Source: a virus. From it: a stretch of DNA of 64,000 nucleotides. The translations under genes and the position numbers were made by a program. Shown piece after piece: positions 40,901 through 48,938 of this stretch (positions within the stretch are counted from its first letter, which is position 1; every line of letters starts with the position of its first letter). The notes under the pieces are model-generated. The model made no database searches and was not told the origin of the DNA. It saw only the letters and a program-made list of their open reading frames with translations. The stretch covers positions 1 through 64,000 of the IMG/VR virus record IMGVR_UViG_3300037840_000227; one strand, given 5' to 3'.

Positions 40901-41625
40901 CGGAGAAGGCTTACCCGATGGCGCATTTCGGATTTGCCGAACCTGCCGAAGAGGCATGGGTGCAAACCAACCTCGGCCAGGATGCATGGCCTGAATATCA
41001 GGCTCATTGGGCCAAGTGGCTCAAGCCGATCGATCACGAGAACCCGAAGAACCCGCCGAAGGACTTGTTCCAGAAGCCCTATCCGCACGACGACGATCAT
41101 CTCGCGCCGCAGGACAAGGGCAGCTTCGAGGCCTCTGAAAAGGCAGGCGAGCCAGAGTCAGCGCAGATGCGCGCCGAGGCGGAGCGCATTCTCGGCCTTG
41201 AGGGCATGAGCCCGGCGGAGAGTCTCGCCCGCCATGCGGTTCATGAGGCCGTCACCGCCGCCGCGCAATCGCCAAGTCCGCTCGATCGTCAGATTGGCGA
41301 GATTATCGGCAAGGAAGCCCCTGAGGTTCTCGGAGCGGCGTTCCCGTCCGAGGCTGGCCCCGAGGGGACGCAGCAGACCCTCGTGCCGGGCGTCAAGCCG
41401 GTAACGGACGCCGATCGCCTACGCGCCGCCGCTGGCCAGCCCATGCGCGGCGGCAACGCGCCACCGGCAGAGGGGGGATTGTTCGATGAGGTGGGCCGCG
41501 CGCAGCCAGACATTTTTGATATGGTAGTCGATGATAAGGGCAACCTGCGTGAGAAGGGAGACGTTCTACAAAGCGTTTCCCGTGAAACATATCTCGCCAA
41601 ACTGATCGGGGAGTGTGAGGTCTAG
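37927..41625 (+). CDS. Large internal virion protein with ParB-like and HE-motif domains
   Basis: 1,232 residues from GTG 37927, one codon gap after the lysozyme gene. Residues about 510-700 look like a ParB/DdrB-type nuclease-fold domain (HVVVFERDNGQQFIVDGHQRLGLARRL), as found in DarB-like antirestriction or ejection proteins. Near the C-terminus, VVIHEQVEKHVLNRL (His974-Glu975) with a downstream AHFGFAEPAEEAW resembles a putative metal-binding HExxE-type domain seen in phage proteins. Both domains may act after co-ejection with the DNA, protecting the incoming genome; this is inference. Confidence 0.75.
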   Translation: MALDPDAAGGDFSNSPAFSNHYSPATADAEAPPFSDHFKNFSESMADLAGRIGGAGVGLAKQIGETEAEAPGAPDQKFFGTRDPDLLGRVASTAASSAQYSGPLGFGIAMGDAVEQRNDAIKDAAGVEMKNPFSGDYRDQAEAQMIKEALQLPPDQRPIFGSEEWQQRQRDLEFSLYQQDLHNLAEKYSGNSDRERDILAAIGADRDVRQDASSLANQQASIANLAYEKSGGGFFPLAAAAGGEFGGGFRDPVTLLSLLASGPERQIAMPAIRRIATTMTEQGAFTGLTTALFEPEVQAFNKQRGEDNGLWPALKDIGGSALFGGVAGGLIEGVKQIGHAFAGSQQQAAIEEFIRQAQSHGPMSPGARKFWDDVQAWENRPQAPAGLLEAPRPPGEPPPKPTKGAAKPPIEVPPGAENLPATTAITPGRIENAELDHLASPPAIPGVPPSEALRVYEGLVQHGENPDTVAPPAPPMHAPPSGPIIVTPDHQGMPERSAGYTGTIDGKPVTYQSFDPRTLGTDAQAFQYKGGADQAGVTHRLASVQRWAPLAAGHVVVFERDNGQQFIVDGHQRLGLARRLAGAQTDGQMPIRFDGALLKESDGWTPADARAIAAKKNIQEGSGEPLDTARVFRDRPDMWDDSLPITSGRLKQAKGLAELSEPAWEMAVNGLVPHNYASLVGRMMPQKENHAAVMAELAKFSPQSENEARMMIADANSAGFARDVQETLFGKEEATRSLMRERAQVYSSVISLLNEDKHVFQTLDREAQRIEAAGNVLVDTNASRAERAGQLSQLIGKLAVRQGPISAALNRAAARVAAGDEKPKDAARAFLSDITDLVGKDGIRLDRFTQDGSQGSEVAETPQEIKAQSDAMERELLATLPARAPVATPAPPPAAPSGLMSTLGTGLPGVDRILADPYVSEAIGNPIINRKNDVPYGAGPNNKDDRITNVDRHVPKTDTVNGVAYDPAKPVVIHEQVEKHVLNRLIAAGVSAEKAYPMAHFGFAEPAEEAWVQTNLGQDAWPEYQAHWAKWLKPIDHENPKNPPKDLFQKPYPHDDDHLAPQDKGSFEASEKAGEPESAQMRAEAERILGLEGMSPAESLARHAVHEAVTAAAQSPSPLDRQIGEIIGKEAPEVLGAAFPSEAGPEGTQQTLVPGVKPVTDADRLRAAAGQPMRGGNAPPAEGGLFDEVGRAQPDIFDMVVDDKGNLREKGDVLQSVSRETYLAKLIGECEV

Positions 41626-44375
41626 TGTCTTTCGAATCTTGCATCGACGGCATGATTGCTCGCGCTGAAATCTCCCGCGACGAGGGCGAGGAGATGAAGC
41701 GTCGCTATCGTGACGCCCTGCGCAGCGGGAGGGCGCCCCCGCTTGCCCGCGACGAAGCGCAGCGGCAAATGGACATTGCCGGCGTTCGCTCGCGCTGGCG
41801 CGAGAATGCATCGATCCAAGCGCTCGATCAGATCAAGAAAGACCTCATCTCCTTCCGGGATCCGTGGGGACGCCAGAATATCGTTGAAGCCGGCTACAAC
41901 CTCTTCGAAAACTTCGGCTATGCTGGCTACCCGGCGGTGAAGCAACTCGGCGAAGCCTACATCGGCCTGATGCACAGCCGCCTCACCGATTATCTCCAGG
42001 CCTATGAGCGCAAAGCCATCACCGGGCGCCGTCGCGGCGGTAGGGCGCTCGACAAGGACATCAAGCGCGCGCTCTTCGGCGAGCGCGCCCCGCCGCGCGC
42101 AACGGCCTTGGCGAAATTGCTCAATCAAGAGTTTGAGTTCGCCCGGCAGACGTTCAATCGCTTTGCCGGTCCGGGCAGCATCCCTAAGATGGAGAATTGG
42201 GGCGGTCCGCAGGGGCATGACGACGCCGCCCTCTTGCGCTTCGGCCAGAGCAAGATTCCGGCGGGCTGGGATCGCGATTACATCAAAGGCCTCGAGAAGC
42301 AGTTCCCCAACAATCCCCAAGCCTTCTCCAAGGAGGCCTGGGTGCGCTGGACGCATCCAAAACTCAATTGGACGAAGATGTGGGACCCGCTCACCGGCGA
42401 GCATTACCCCGCCTCCATGCCGCAGGAGAAGTCCTTCGCCATTCTCCACCATGTCTGGGAGACCGTGGCGACGGACGGCAAGATCAATATGCCCCCAAGC
42501 CGCCAGGCCGTGGGGCGCGGCTCCGTCGCCACATCTCGTTCCGATCATCGCTTTCTGATTTTCAAGGATGCCGACTCGGCGGAAGAGTACAATCGTGAAT
42601 GCGGCTCTGGCTCCGGCTTCAACCAGACGATGAATCACCTGCACGGGATGTGGCGGGACATCGCTCTGATGCACCGCTTCGGGCCCAACCCGAATGGCAC
42701 AGTCATGTGGCTCAAGCAGGCGATCGAGGAGCAATCGAACTTCCTGAAGACCGGCCACCCCAACATGTTGCCGACGCGGGCGAAGGGCTTTATTGGCCGC
42801 GCCCATGCGCCAATAGCCCACACGCCGCGCAACACCGCCGTCAAGACCGCCCATGCTCTGCGGACGATTGATGGCTTCTGGGAACAGCTCAATGGCTACA
42901 ATGCCGCGCAGAATAACCTCGCGCTCGCCGGCACGATCATGCGTAACTGGACGCTCGGCTCATTGCTGGGCTCTTCGGTGATCCCGCATGCCGTCGCCAA
43001 CCCAGCCATTCAAATGTATGCCCATTACGAGGGCGGCCTGCCAGTCGCGCGGGTGATCCCAGACTTCCTCCGTGCGCTCTATAACCGCTCGAGGCCAGAG
43101 GAGATGCTCCGGGCCGGCGTTGATACGGAGAATGCGCTCTTCCAGATCGGCTCGCTTGCCCGGCAGCAGTCGGCATTCGCCAAGGTCGCCAACTGGACGC
43201 GGTGGCTCCCTGACCGGACAACCCACTGGTCACAGCTCATCCCCTTCCTTGACGCCTTCAAGGCCGCTCACTTCCGCGGCTCGATGGCCTATCTTTCTGA
43301 TTTGCGGAAAATGTCGTGGGACAAATTGCCATCCCGCCTCAAGGGCAAGCTGCAGGGCTACGGCATCCGCGAGCCGGATTGGAAGGTGATGCAGCTCGCG
43401 CCGGAGTATCAGCCAGTCGACATGTCAGCCAATTGGATGCGCGCGACTGACATCGCCAATATGCCGGCGGAGACGCCAGAGCAGATCAAGGCGATTCTCA
43501 CCGCGGCGGGGCGGCAATCGCTCGATCCGACGAACGATCAGCCGATCGCCCGGCAGGTTGCATTCGATACGGCGGTGAAATTCGTGACTTGGATGGTGGG
43601 CGAGCGCGAGGTTGCGGTTCCGCAATCCTCCATGCGGATGCGCGCCGAGTTCCTCGGCACCGCCAAGAAGGGAAGCTACTGGGGCGAACTCGCGCGTAAC
43701 GCCTTCCAGTTCAAGGGTTTCGTCGGCGCGTTCATGGTGACGCAATCCCAGGCGATCAAGCGCGAGCTGGGCGGCAGCAAGCTGGGCGGCATCGGCTTAG
43801 CTAGCACCATGTTTATCGTGCTCTCCTTGCTCGGCATGGTGAGCCTCCAACTCAAACAGGCGCGCAGCGGCAAGGATTTCTTGCCGATGAACCCCGATTC
43901 CACCTCAGGCATTGCCACATGGGCGCGCGCCATCCTGACGAGCCTATCCTTTGGCTTCGCCGGCGATTTCCTCGCCGCCGATCACACCAGCTATGGCCAG
44001 GGTCCATTCGAGACGCTTTTGGGGCCCGCGACGGCCCTCCCGGTCAGTGCCTATGAAATGGCCAAGGGGGCAGTCGAGAACCTCGGCGGCGGCTCGCGGT
44101 CCCGCAAGCCGTTCTCCGAGACGGCGGCGGATGCAGCCATAAAGCTCCTGCGGATGCAAACACCGTTCCTGTCAACGGCGTGGCCGTTCGCCGCCGCCTA
44201 CAACCGCTTGGTGCTCGACAAACTGCATTACATGATGAACCCCGAGGCGCACCGAGAGGACAGGCTTGGCGAAGAGCGCCTGCGCAAACAGACGGGAGGC
44301 CAAAGTTTCTTCTGGCGTCCCGGCGAGAGCGCGCCGAGCCGCCTGCCGCAGTTCACCACCGCGCCGCCGCGCTAG
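41625..44375 (+). CDS. Large internal virion (ejection) protein
   Basis: 916 residues from GTG 41625, overlapping the previous TAG (TAGTG). Mostly helical, Trp/Arg-rich (SRWRENASIQALDQI, MWRDIALMHRFGPNPN, WTRWLPDRTTHWSQLIPFL) with hydrophobic segments at residues about 720-750 (GGIGLASTMFIVLSLLGMVSL). Size and order fit the third inner-core protein of podoviruses (T7 gp16 C-terminal-like). No enzymatic motif was recognised. Confidence 0.75.
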   Translation: MSFESCIDGMIARAEISRDEGEEMKRRYRDALRSGRAPPLARDEAQRQMDIAGVRSRWRENASIQALDQIKKDLISFRDPWGRQNIVEAGYNLFENFGYAGYPAVKQLGEAYIGLMHSRLTDYLQAYERKAITGRRRGGRALDKDIKRALFGERAPPRATALAKLLNQEFEFARQTFNRFAGPGSIPKMENWGGPQGHDDAALLRFGQSKIPAGWDRDYIKGLEKQFPNNPQAFSKEAWVRWTHPKLNWTKMWDPLTGEHYPASMPQEKSFAILHHVWETVATDGKINMPPSRQAVGRGSVATSRSDHRFLIFKDADSAEEYNRECGSGSGFNQTMNHLHGMWRDIALMHRFGPNPNGTVMWLKQAIEEQSNFLKTGHPNMLPTRAKGFIGRAHAPIAHTPRNTAVKTAHALRTIDGFWEQLNGYNAAQNNLALAGTIMRNWTLGSLLGSSVIPHAVANPAIQMYAHYEGGLPVARVIPDFLRALYNRSRPEEMLRAGVDTENALFQIGSLARQQSAFAKVANWTRWLPDRTTHWSQLIPFLDAFKAAHFRGSMAYLSDLRKMSWDKLPSRLKGKLQGYGIREPDWKVMQLAPEYQPVDMSANWMRATDIANMPAETPEQIKAILTAAGRQSLDPTNDQPIARQVAFDTAVKFVTWMVGEREVAVPQSSMRMRAEFLGTAKKGSYWGELARNAFQFKGFVGAFMVTQSQAIKRELGGSKLGGIGLASTMFIVLSLLGMVSLQLKQARSGKDFLPMNPDSTSGIATWARAILTSLSFGFAGDFLAADHTSYGQGPFETLLGPATALPVSAYEMAKGAVENLGGGSRSRKPFSETAADAAIKLLRMQTPFLSTAWPFAAAYNRLVLDKLHYMMNPEAHREDRLGEERLRKQTGGQSFFWRPGESAPSRLPQFTTAPPR

Positions 44376-44437
44376 CCGACTCTCGTCTAAATGTGGTAGC
44401 TATCCCCTCAAGCGCCACAATGGGCAGGGATTAGCCG

Positions 44438-45058
44438 GTGTCGACCTCACTGGACATCATCGACGGAATTCCAGATCAAATCGCGTATAAAGCGCCATGC
44501 GCTTGCGCTACTACAGGAGATTTAACTAATTCTATGATTGGGCTGATAACCGTGGATGGTTATCAGCTACTTCCGAACGACAGAGTATTGGTTTGGCAGA
44601 ATAGTGATGAACGTACCAATGGAGTCTACAACGCCTCTACTGGAGCATGGGTACGGGCGGTCGATTTCACCTCAACATCTGCTATAGGAGCGGGCACGCA
44701 GGTCTACGTCTACAACGGCGTTACTTACGCCGGCTCTGTCTTTGTTTGCCAAGCCCAAATGCCAGTCGTCGGCACATCGCCGATCACCTTCAATCGCCTT
44801 TCCATGTCGACCGCGCCAAATGTGGCGCAGCTCCCGATTACGCCCGGCCAGGCCAAGCGGGCGCTGGCGACGCTCGGCTACAATGTCGAGACACTCGAGA
44901 TGGCCATCCCGGCAGATAGCCAAAACTCGATCAACATCGCCATGAATGACGCCTTCTGGCCGATCGGCGGCGCGGCGTGGGCTTTCGTGCAGTCAACCTA
45001 CGGCATTACTGGCGCGCAGGTGACGGCGATCCAAAACACGGCGACGACAAATCGATGA
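44438..45058 (+). CDS. Tail fibre protein (N-terminal adaptor type)
   Basis: 206 residues from GTG 44438. GLITVDGYQLLPNDRVLVWQ, DERTNGVYNASTGAWVRAVDF and AGTQVYVYNGVTYAGSVFVC form the typical module repeated in phage tail fibres. It lacks a signal peptide, unlike its neighbours, and probably anchors the second fibre set to the tail. Its TGA overlaps the next start (ATGA). Confidence 0.8.
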   Translation: MSTSLDIIDGIPDQIAYKAPCACATTGDLTNSMIGLITVDGYQLLPNDRVLVWQNSDERTNGVYNASTGAWVRAVDFTSTSAIGAGTQVYVYNGVTYAGSVFVCQAQMPVVGTSPITFNRLSMSTAPNVAQLPITPGQAKRALATLGYNVETLEMAIPADSQNSINIAMNDAFWPIGGAAWAFVQSTYGITGAQVTAIQNTATTNR

Positions 45059-46794
45059 AGCGGATCCTCCTCGCCCTTCTCCTGTCTGTCGCCGCCGTGC
45101 CGGCGAGCGCGCAGGATGTCATCAATCGGCTCTTTTCGGTGACGCCCGGCCTTGGCGTCAGCACGGGCATTGATGTCGGCGGCCAGCAGCATGTCGTCAC
45201 CACGCTTCCCTCCGGCCTCACCTATCCATCCCCCCTCGTCACCGGGCAGGGGCTTGATATCGATCCGACGGCGGGGACGCTCAATCAGGGCATCAACATC
45301 CTGCAGGCTCCGGCAGGAACGGCATCCGGGCCGGTTGACCTCAATGTCATCAACATCTCGCCTGATACAACCGTGGCGGGAGCGAACTTTGTCGACGGGC
45401 TGGCGATCATCCTCGGCTTTGGCGGCTCGAGCGTCACCGGCGGCCGGCAGGCGTTGCAGGTCATCACCAGCCTCAATGCGGCGACTGCGCTTGGCAACCC
45501 CAATCAGAACTATGTTGGCCTCGTGGCGGAGGCGCAGTCTCAGGTCAATGACAATGGCACCAACAGCGTCGCGCAAGGGCGTCTCTACGGGTTCAACCCC
45601 ATCTGTCGCATGGCTGCGGCGGCGACGTTCTTCTATATCTGCAATTCGATGGAGGCCGACGTCCAGGTTGAGGCTGGCGCTTCCGTTCTTAATAAATACG
45701 GCTTTACCGTCGCCCAAACCGCTCTTGATGCGGTGCATGGCTCGACAAGCGAGGCGGCGATCTTCATTGGCGATCAGATCGGGGCGGCGGCGCCCTGGAA
45801 CGTCGGGTTCCTCATCGGCGATGGCGTCAATCAGAACCCCATCTCGGCGACAGGCACACTGCTTCTCTTCAAGGGCGCCCCGACGATCGCCAATGTCTTT
45901 GATCTTTCCAATGCGACGATCTCGACTTGCGCGCTGAAACTCGCGGCTGACTGCGCCGTCGGCGGCAATGGCAATCTCCTTGCGCCAACGATCACGGCGA
46001 CAACCCTCATCACCACGCCGGCCCTGACGATCAGCGGCATCACCGGCTCGACGCAGTGCCTCCAGGTGAGCACGCTCGGCGTAGTCTCCGGCACTGGGAC
46101 GGGATGCGGGGGCGGCGGCGGCGGTGGCGGCAACGTCTCTAACTCGGGCACGCCATCGGCGGGTCAGATTGCTCTCTGGGTTACTTCGACGACGATCCAG
46201 GGCGTCGCCAACCTCCCGGTCGCCAATCTCAATGGCGGCACAGGCGCGTCGAACGCCACCTACTGGCGTGGGGATGGAACATGGGCGACGCCGCCAGGCG
46301 GCACGGGCCGCGTTCTCCTCAATACGTTGACAGCTTCGAGCTCGGCGTCCCTCCAGGATACAACAAGCATTACGGGCACATACGCCCATTATGAATTTGA
46401 TTTCCAGAATGTCATTCCGGCTTCGAGCATCAACCAGTTCGAGATGCTCGTTTGCACCTCGACTTGCGGCTCGTTCCAGACATCTGGCTATGCGGGCATT
46501 TTTGGCGATTATGGCAATGGAGGGGCTTCGAGCGGCACCTCGGGCTCGTCTCAGCCGCTCTCCAGCGCCGGCATTACAACCGCATCCAACCTTAGCGGCT
46601 TTGTCCGACTCGATTACCCAGCCACGGCCAACTCACCAATCAGCGGCCAGATCACCGGCGCGATCGTCAGCGGCAATTACTTCTCCACAGCCCCGCAGGG
46701 CTGGTGGAACGGCACAGGAATTACGGGAGTGCAGTTTAAGTTCTCGACAGGCAATATTGCGTCGGGCACAATCAAAATCTATGGATTCAACTAA
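45055..46794 (+). CDS. Secreted tail fibre-like protein
   Basis: 579 residues. ATG 45055 overlaps the previous stop and gives a Sec signal peptide (MKRILLALLLSVAAVPASAQ); in-frame codons upstream are rejected. Ala/Gly/Thr-rich fibre body, a poly-Gly run near residue 352, then GQIALWVTSTTIQGVANLP and ATYWRGDGTWATPPGG, a common fibre shaft motif, and a C-terminal beta domain. Receptor-binding role inferred. Signal peptide on a fibre is again unusual. Confidence 0.75.
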   Translation: MKRILLALLLSVAAVPASAQDVINRLFSVTPGLGVSTGIDVGGQQHVVTTLPSGLTYPSPLVTGQGLDIDPTAGTLNQGINILQAPAGTASGPVDLNVINISPDTTVAGANFVDGLAIILGFGGSSVTGGRQALQVITSLNAATALGNPNQNYVGLVAEAQSQVNDNGTNSVAQGRLYGFNPICRMAAAATFFYICNSMEADVQVEAGASVLNKYGFTVAQTALDAVHGSTSEAAIFIGDQIGAAAPWNVGFLIGDGVNQNPISATGTLLLFKGAPTIANVFDLSNATISTCALKLAADCAVGGNGNLLAPTITATTLITTPALTISGITGSTQCLQVSTLGVVSGTGTGCGGGGGGGGNVSNSGTPSAGQIALWVTSTTIQGVANLPVANLNGGTGASNATYWRGDGTWATPPGGTGRVLLNTLTASSSASLQDTTSITGTYAHYEFDFQNVIPASSINQFEMLVCTSTCGSFQTSGYAGIFGDYGNGGASSGTSGSSQPLSSAGITTASNLSGFVRLDYPATANSPISGQITGAIVSGNYFSTAPQGWWNGTGITGVQFKFSTGNIASGTIKIYGFN

Positions 46795-46809
46795 CCACGG
46801 AGGCGAATC

Positions 46810-47214
46810 ATGAAGCATGTCTTGGCGCTGACCTTTTTCCTGTCGCCCGTCGCGGCGCTGGCCCAGCCGGTCGGCAAACCTACCGAGGGGCTCCCGCCAG
46901 CGCCGATCACGCTGAGCGCCCAAGAACTCAATGACATCGTTACGACTCTTCGCCAGAGCGGCCTCTTCGTCCAGCAGGCGGATGGTTCGATGCAGCCCTA
47001 TGTCGGCAACGGCGCGGCGAAGGTGATCCAGTTGCTCGCAACGAAGGAAGCGGCAGCCGCTCATGACCTCGCCGAGGCGACGGCGGCGAAGGCCAAGGAA
47101 GAAGAGAAGAAGGCCGACGGCGAGAAGCCGCCACGGCCGCCCCATCGGCCCGACGGCGCCGAACGCACCGAGCCGCTCCGCGACGGGGAACATCACACTG
47201 AGCCGGCTAAATGA
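46810..47214 (+). CDS. Small secreted protein after the fibre gene
   Basis: 134 residues with signal peptide (MKHVLALTFFLSPVAALAQ). A helical centre (LNDIVTTLRQSGLFVQQADG, KVIQLLATKEAAAAHDLAEA) is followed by a charged Lys/Glu/Pro tail. Possibly a fibre cap or periplasmic partner; not recognised. Overlaps the next gene (ATGA). Confidence 0.62.
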   Translation: MKHVLALTFFLSPVAALAQPVGKPTEGLPPAPITLSAQELNDIVTTLRQSGLFVQQADGSMQPYVGNGAAKVIQLLATKEAAAAHDLAEATAAKAKEEEKKADGEKPPRPPHRPDGAERTEPLRDGEHHTEPAK

Positions 47215-47537
47215 AGCCGGCGGGGATTGCCGCGGCTTTCCTTATCGCTTCCTACGGGTTCCTTGGCCCGGCCAGCGGGCACGATCGTTGGGATAACGGC
47301 GATCCAGTTCCGAGTTGGGTGAAGACCCGCTGCTGCGGAAAGTCCGATGTCCACCACATTCCGAATGAGGCCATCCGTATCATGGCGGACGGCTATCACA
47401 TCGAAGGCATCAACACTGTCGTTCCGTTTTCCCAAGCGCTTCCGTCGCCAGACGCGACTTACTGGGGTTTCTGGGCGCCCCTCGGAGAACCGAACCCTGC
47501 CATTTTTTGCTTTTTTGCACCTCCTAATGGGATGTAG
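47211..47537 (+). CDS. Small secreted Cys/His/Trp-rich protein
   Basis: 108 residues with signal peptide ending GPASGHDRW. The mature part has VKTRCCGKSDVHHIP, YHIEGINTVVPFSQALP and YWGFWAPLGEPNPAIFCFF. Similar small exported proteins occur in alphaproteobacterial phages and genomes. The CC, HH and C motifs suggest metal binding or disulphides. Function unknown. Confidence 0.62.
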   Translation: MKPAGIAAAFLIASYGFLGPASGHDRWDNGDPVPSWVKTRCCGKSDVHHIPNEAIRIMADGYHIEGINTVVPFSQALPSPDATYWGFWAPLGEPNPAIFCFFAPPNGM

Positions 47538-47608
47538 TCGTAGGATCCTTCGATGAAATGGTTTATGCTTCTCGTCATCATTCTTAGCGACGGCCGATAT
47601 CAGTCGGC

Positions 47609-48148
47609 ATGGTTCCGGCCAGCCGCGCTTTTGACGTGAAGGCTGTCGACGCATTCTTGGACGAAAAGGGAAAGCTTCTCCAAGGCGCGCCGCCGACCTG
47701 GATTCCCGGCCGCGATGGCATTGAGTTGATGGCCATTTGGAATATCGAAGACAGCTTAGGCATTGTTCGAGCGCATCTGAGATTTAGGGTTGATCCGCAG
47801 AGCCGGAGCTACCCGAGCGTTTCGCTGATTTTTCGCAACAATCAAGTATGGCGCATTGATCTTGCGGAGCTGACCCTCTGCAAGCCAAATCCGGTATGGG
47901 CAAGGTCTGTCGGCGCGCCAAGCACGGTTTGCGGGTCCCACAGTCACGGGTGGCCCGATAATCGCGAACACATCCTAAGCCAGGAAATGTGGGAGTTGCC
48001 GTGCCGCCAACCGATAGCTCCGCAGATTAGGCGTCTTCCGCATGCCGTTCCCTGGCTGGCCGAACGGATTAACTTGACGTTGAGTCCTGATCAGCGAGAC
48101 TTCGACGTGCCTCCGCAGGCGAGTTTGTTTTGGAACGACCGGTCATGA
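47609..48148 (+). CDS. First protein of a two-gene module (with a DUF1828-like partner)
   Basis: 179 residues from ATG 47609. DGIELMAIWNIEDSLGIVRAHL, PSVSLIFRNNQVWRIDL and CGSHSHGWPDNREHI with WELPCRQPI form a conserved-looking beta-alpha pattern; CGSHxHxW…NR is a striking His/Cys motif. Family not named with confidence. The stop overlaps the next start (ATGA), so it is made with the DUF1828-like protein. Probably an accessory (moron) pair of unknown purpose. Confidence 0.6.
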   Translation: MVPASRAFDVKAVDAFLDEKGKLLQGAPPTWIPGRDGIELMAIWNIEDSLGIVRAHLRFRVDPQSRSYPSVSLIFRNNQVWRIDLAELTLCKPNPVWARSVGAPSTVCGSHSHGWPDNREHILSQEMWELPCRQPIAPQIRRLPHAVPWLAERINLTLSPDQRDFDVPPQASLFWNDRS

Positions 48149-48648
48149 TCTGTGAGGCTGTCCAGGGCGCGTTAAGCAACTTCGGCTCGTGTGAGGAGTC
48201 GGAGAGCGGAGCCCGCATTCCCACGCATTGCCTTTATCCGTCTTTTGAGACGGTACATGTTCATATCGTGAGGTACGGGGATGGCTTTAAAGTTCACGAT
48301 GGTTCCGGAGCCTTTCGATGTGCGTGGGATCACGGCCGTGACGCACCGATGATTACTCGCTGCCTAAGTCGGGAGGCGTCACGCTACCACATTAGCGTTC
48401 GCGAAGGCTCCCTTGTTGCTGACGCCCCCACTATTGACTGGCTGGGGAGCGCCATCCTATCGGTGTGCAATGCGTCGGCCGCCGCCGCAAATGCGGCCGT
48501 TGCGCATTTCGCGGCCGCGGCCGAATCGGACCTTGCAGACAGAATTAATGAATCGCTCGTGCGAGAATTCACCAAGAAGCGCGTCGCGAGAGAATTTCTG
48601 TCGCGATTGTTCGGTGCGTTCAAGGCAGTGTGGGGATGGGGTTTCTAA
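48145..48648 (+). CDS. DUF1828-like protein
   Basis: 167 residues from ATG 48145, in the ATGA overlap. THCLYPSFETVHVHIVRYGDGFKVHDGSGAF matches the DUF1828-type core (small beta domain with V-H-D-G-G), followed by an Ala-rich helical C-terminus (SAAAANAAVAHFAAAAES). Such proteins occur in accessory regions of bacteria and phages, often in conserved gene pairs. Function unknown. Confidence 0.6.
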   Translation: MICEAVQGALSNFGSCEESESGARIPTHCLYPSFETVHVHIVRYGDGFKVHDGSGAFRCAWDHGRDAPMITRCLSREASRYHISVREGSLVADAPTIDWLGSAILSVCNASAAAANAAVAHFAAAAESDLADRINESLVREFTKKRVAREFLSRLFGAFKAVWGWGF

Positions 48649-48674
48649 CGACTCCTTGATTTCAGCCGCCTGGC

Positions 48675-48938
48675 ATGGGAAATGTGGCTAAAATGCTACT
48701 GCCAAGGCCCAAAAGGCGCCCTCCAGTTGCAGAATCGTCGTATTTAGTGGAAAAGCTACGCCAGTTGGCTCGGGGACGACCGGCGATGACCCAAGGGCAG
48801 ATTGCAGCGGAACTCGGTGTAGGCATCACCAGTGTTCACCGCTGGGCTAAAAAGCACCACATTCCGACATTGAGCCGGTCTGAGGGACGACTCGTCGCCA
48901 TGGCGCAACGCGCTGGCCGTGTCGGGCGGGGCCCCTAA
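48675..48938 (+). CDS. Helix-turn-helix DNA-binding protein
   Basis: 87 residues with MTQGQIAAELGVGITSVHRWAKKHHIP, a clear HTH (recognition helix ITSVHRWAKK) flanked by basic tails. The stop overlaps the next start (TAATG). May regulate the downstream phosphoesterase operon, or act as a terminase small subunit-like protein; the latter is possible because no other small terminase was seen. Confidence 0.7.
   Translation: MGNVAKMLLPRPKRRPPVAESSYLVEKLRQLARGRPAMTQGQIAAELGVGITSVHRWAKKHHIPTLSRSEGRLVAMAQRAGRVGRGP

Noticed and set aside
44998-46389. 463-residue minus-strand open frame
   Set aside because: Antisense to the fibre gene at 45055, extremely Arg/Ala-rich, no ribosome binding site or motif; a shadow of GC-rich coding.
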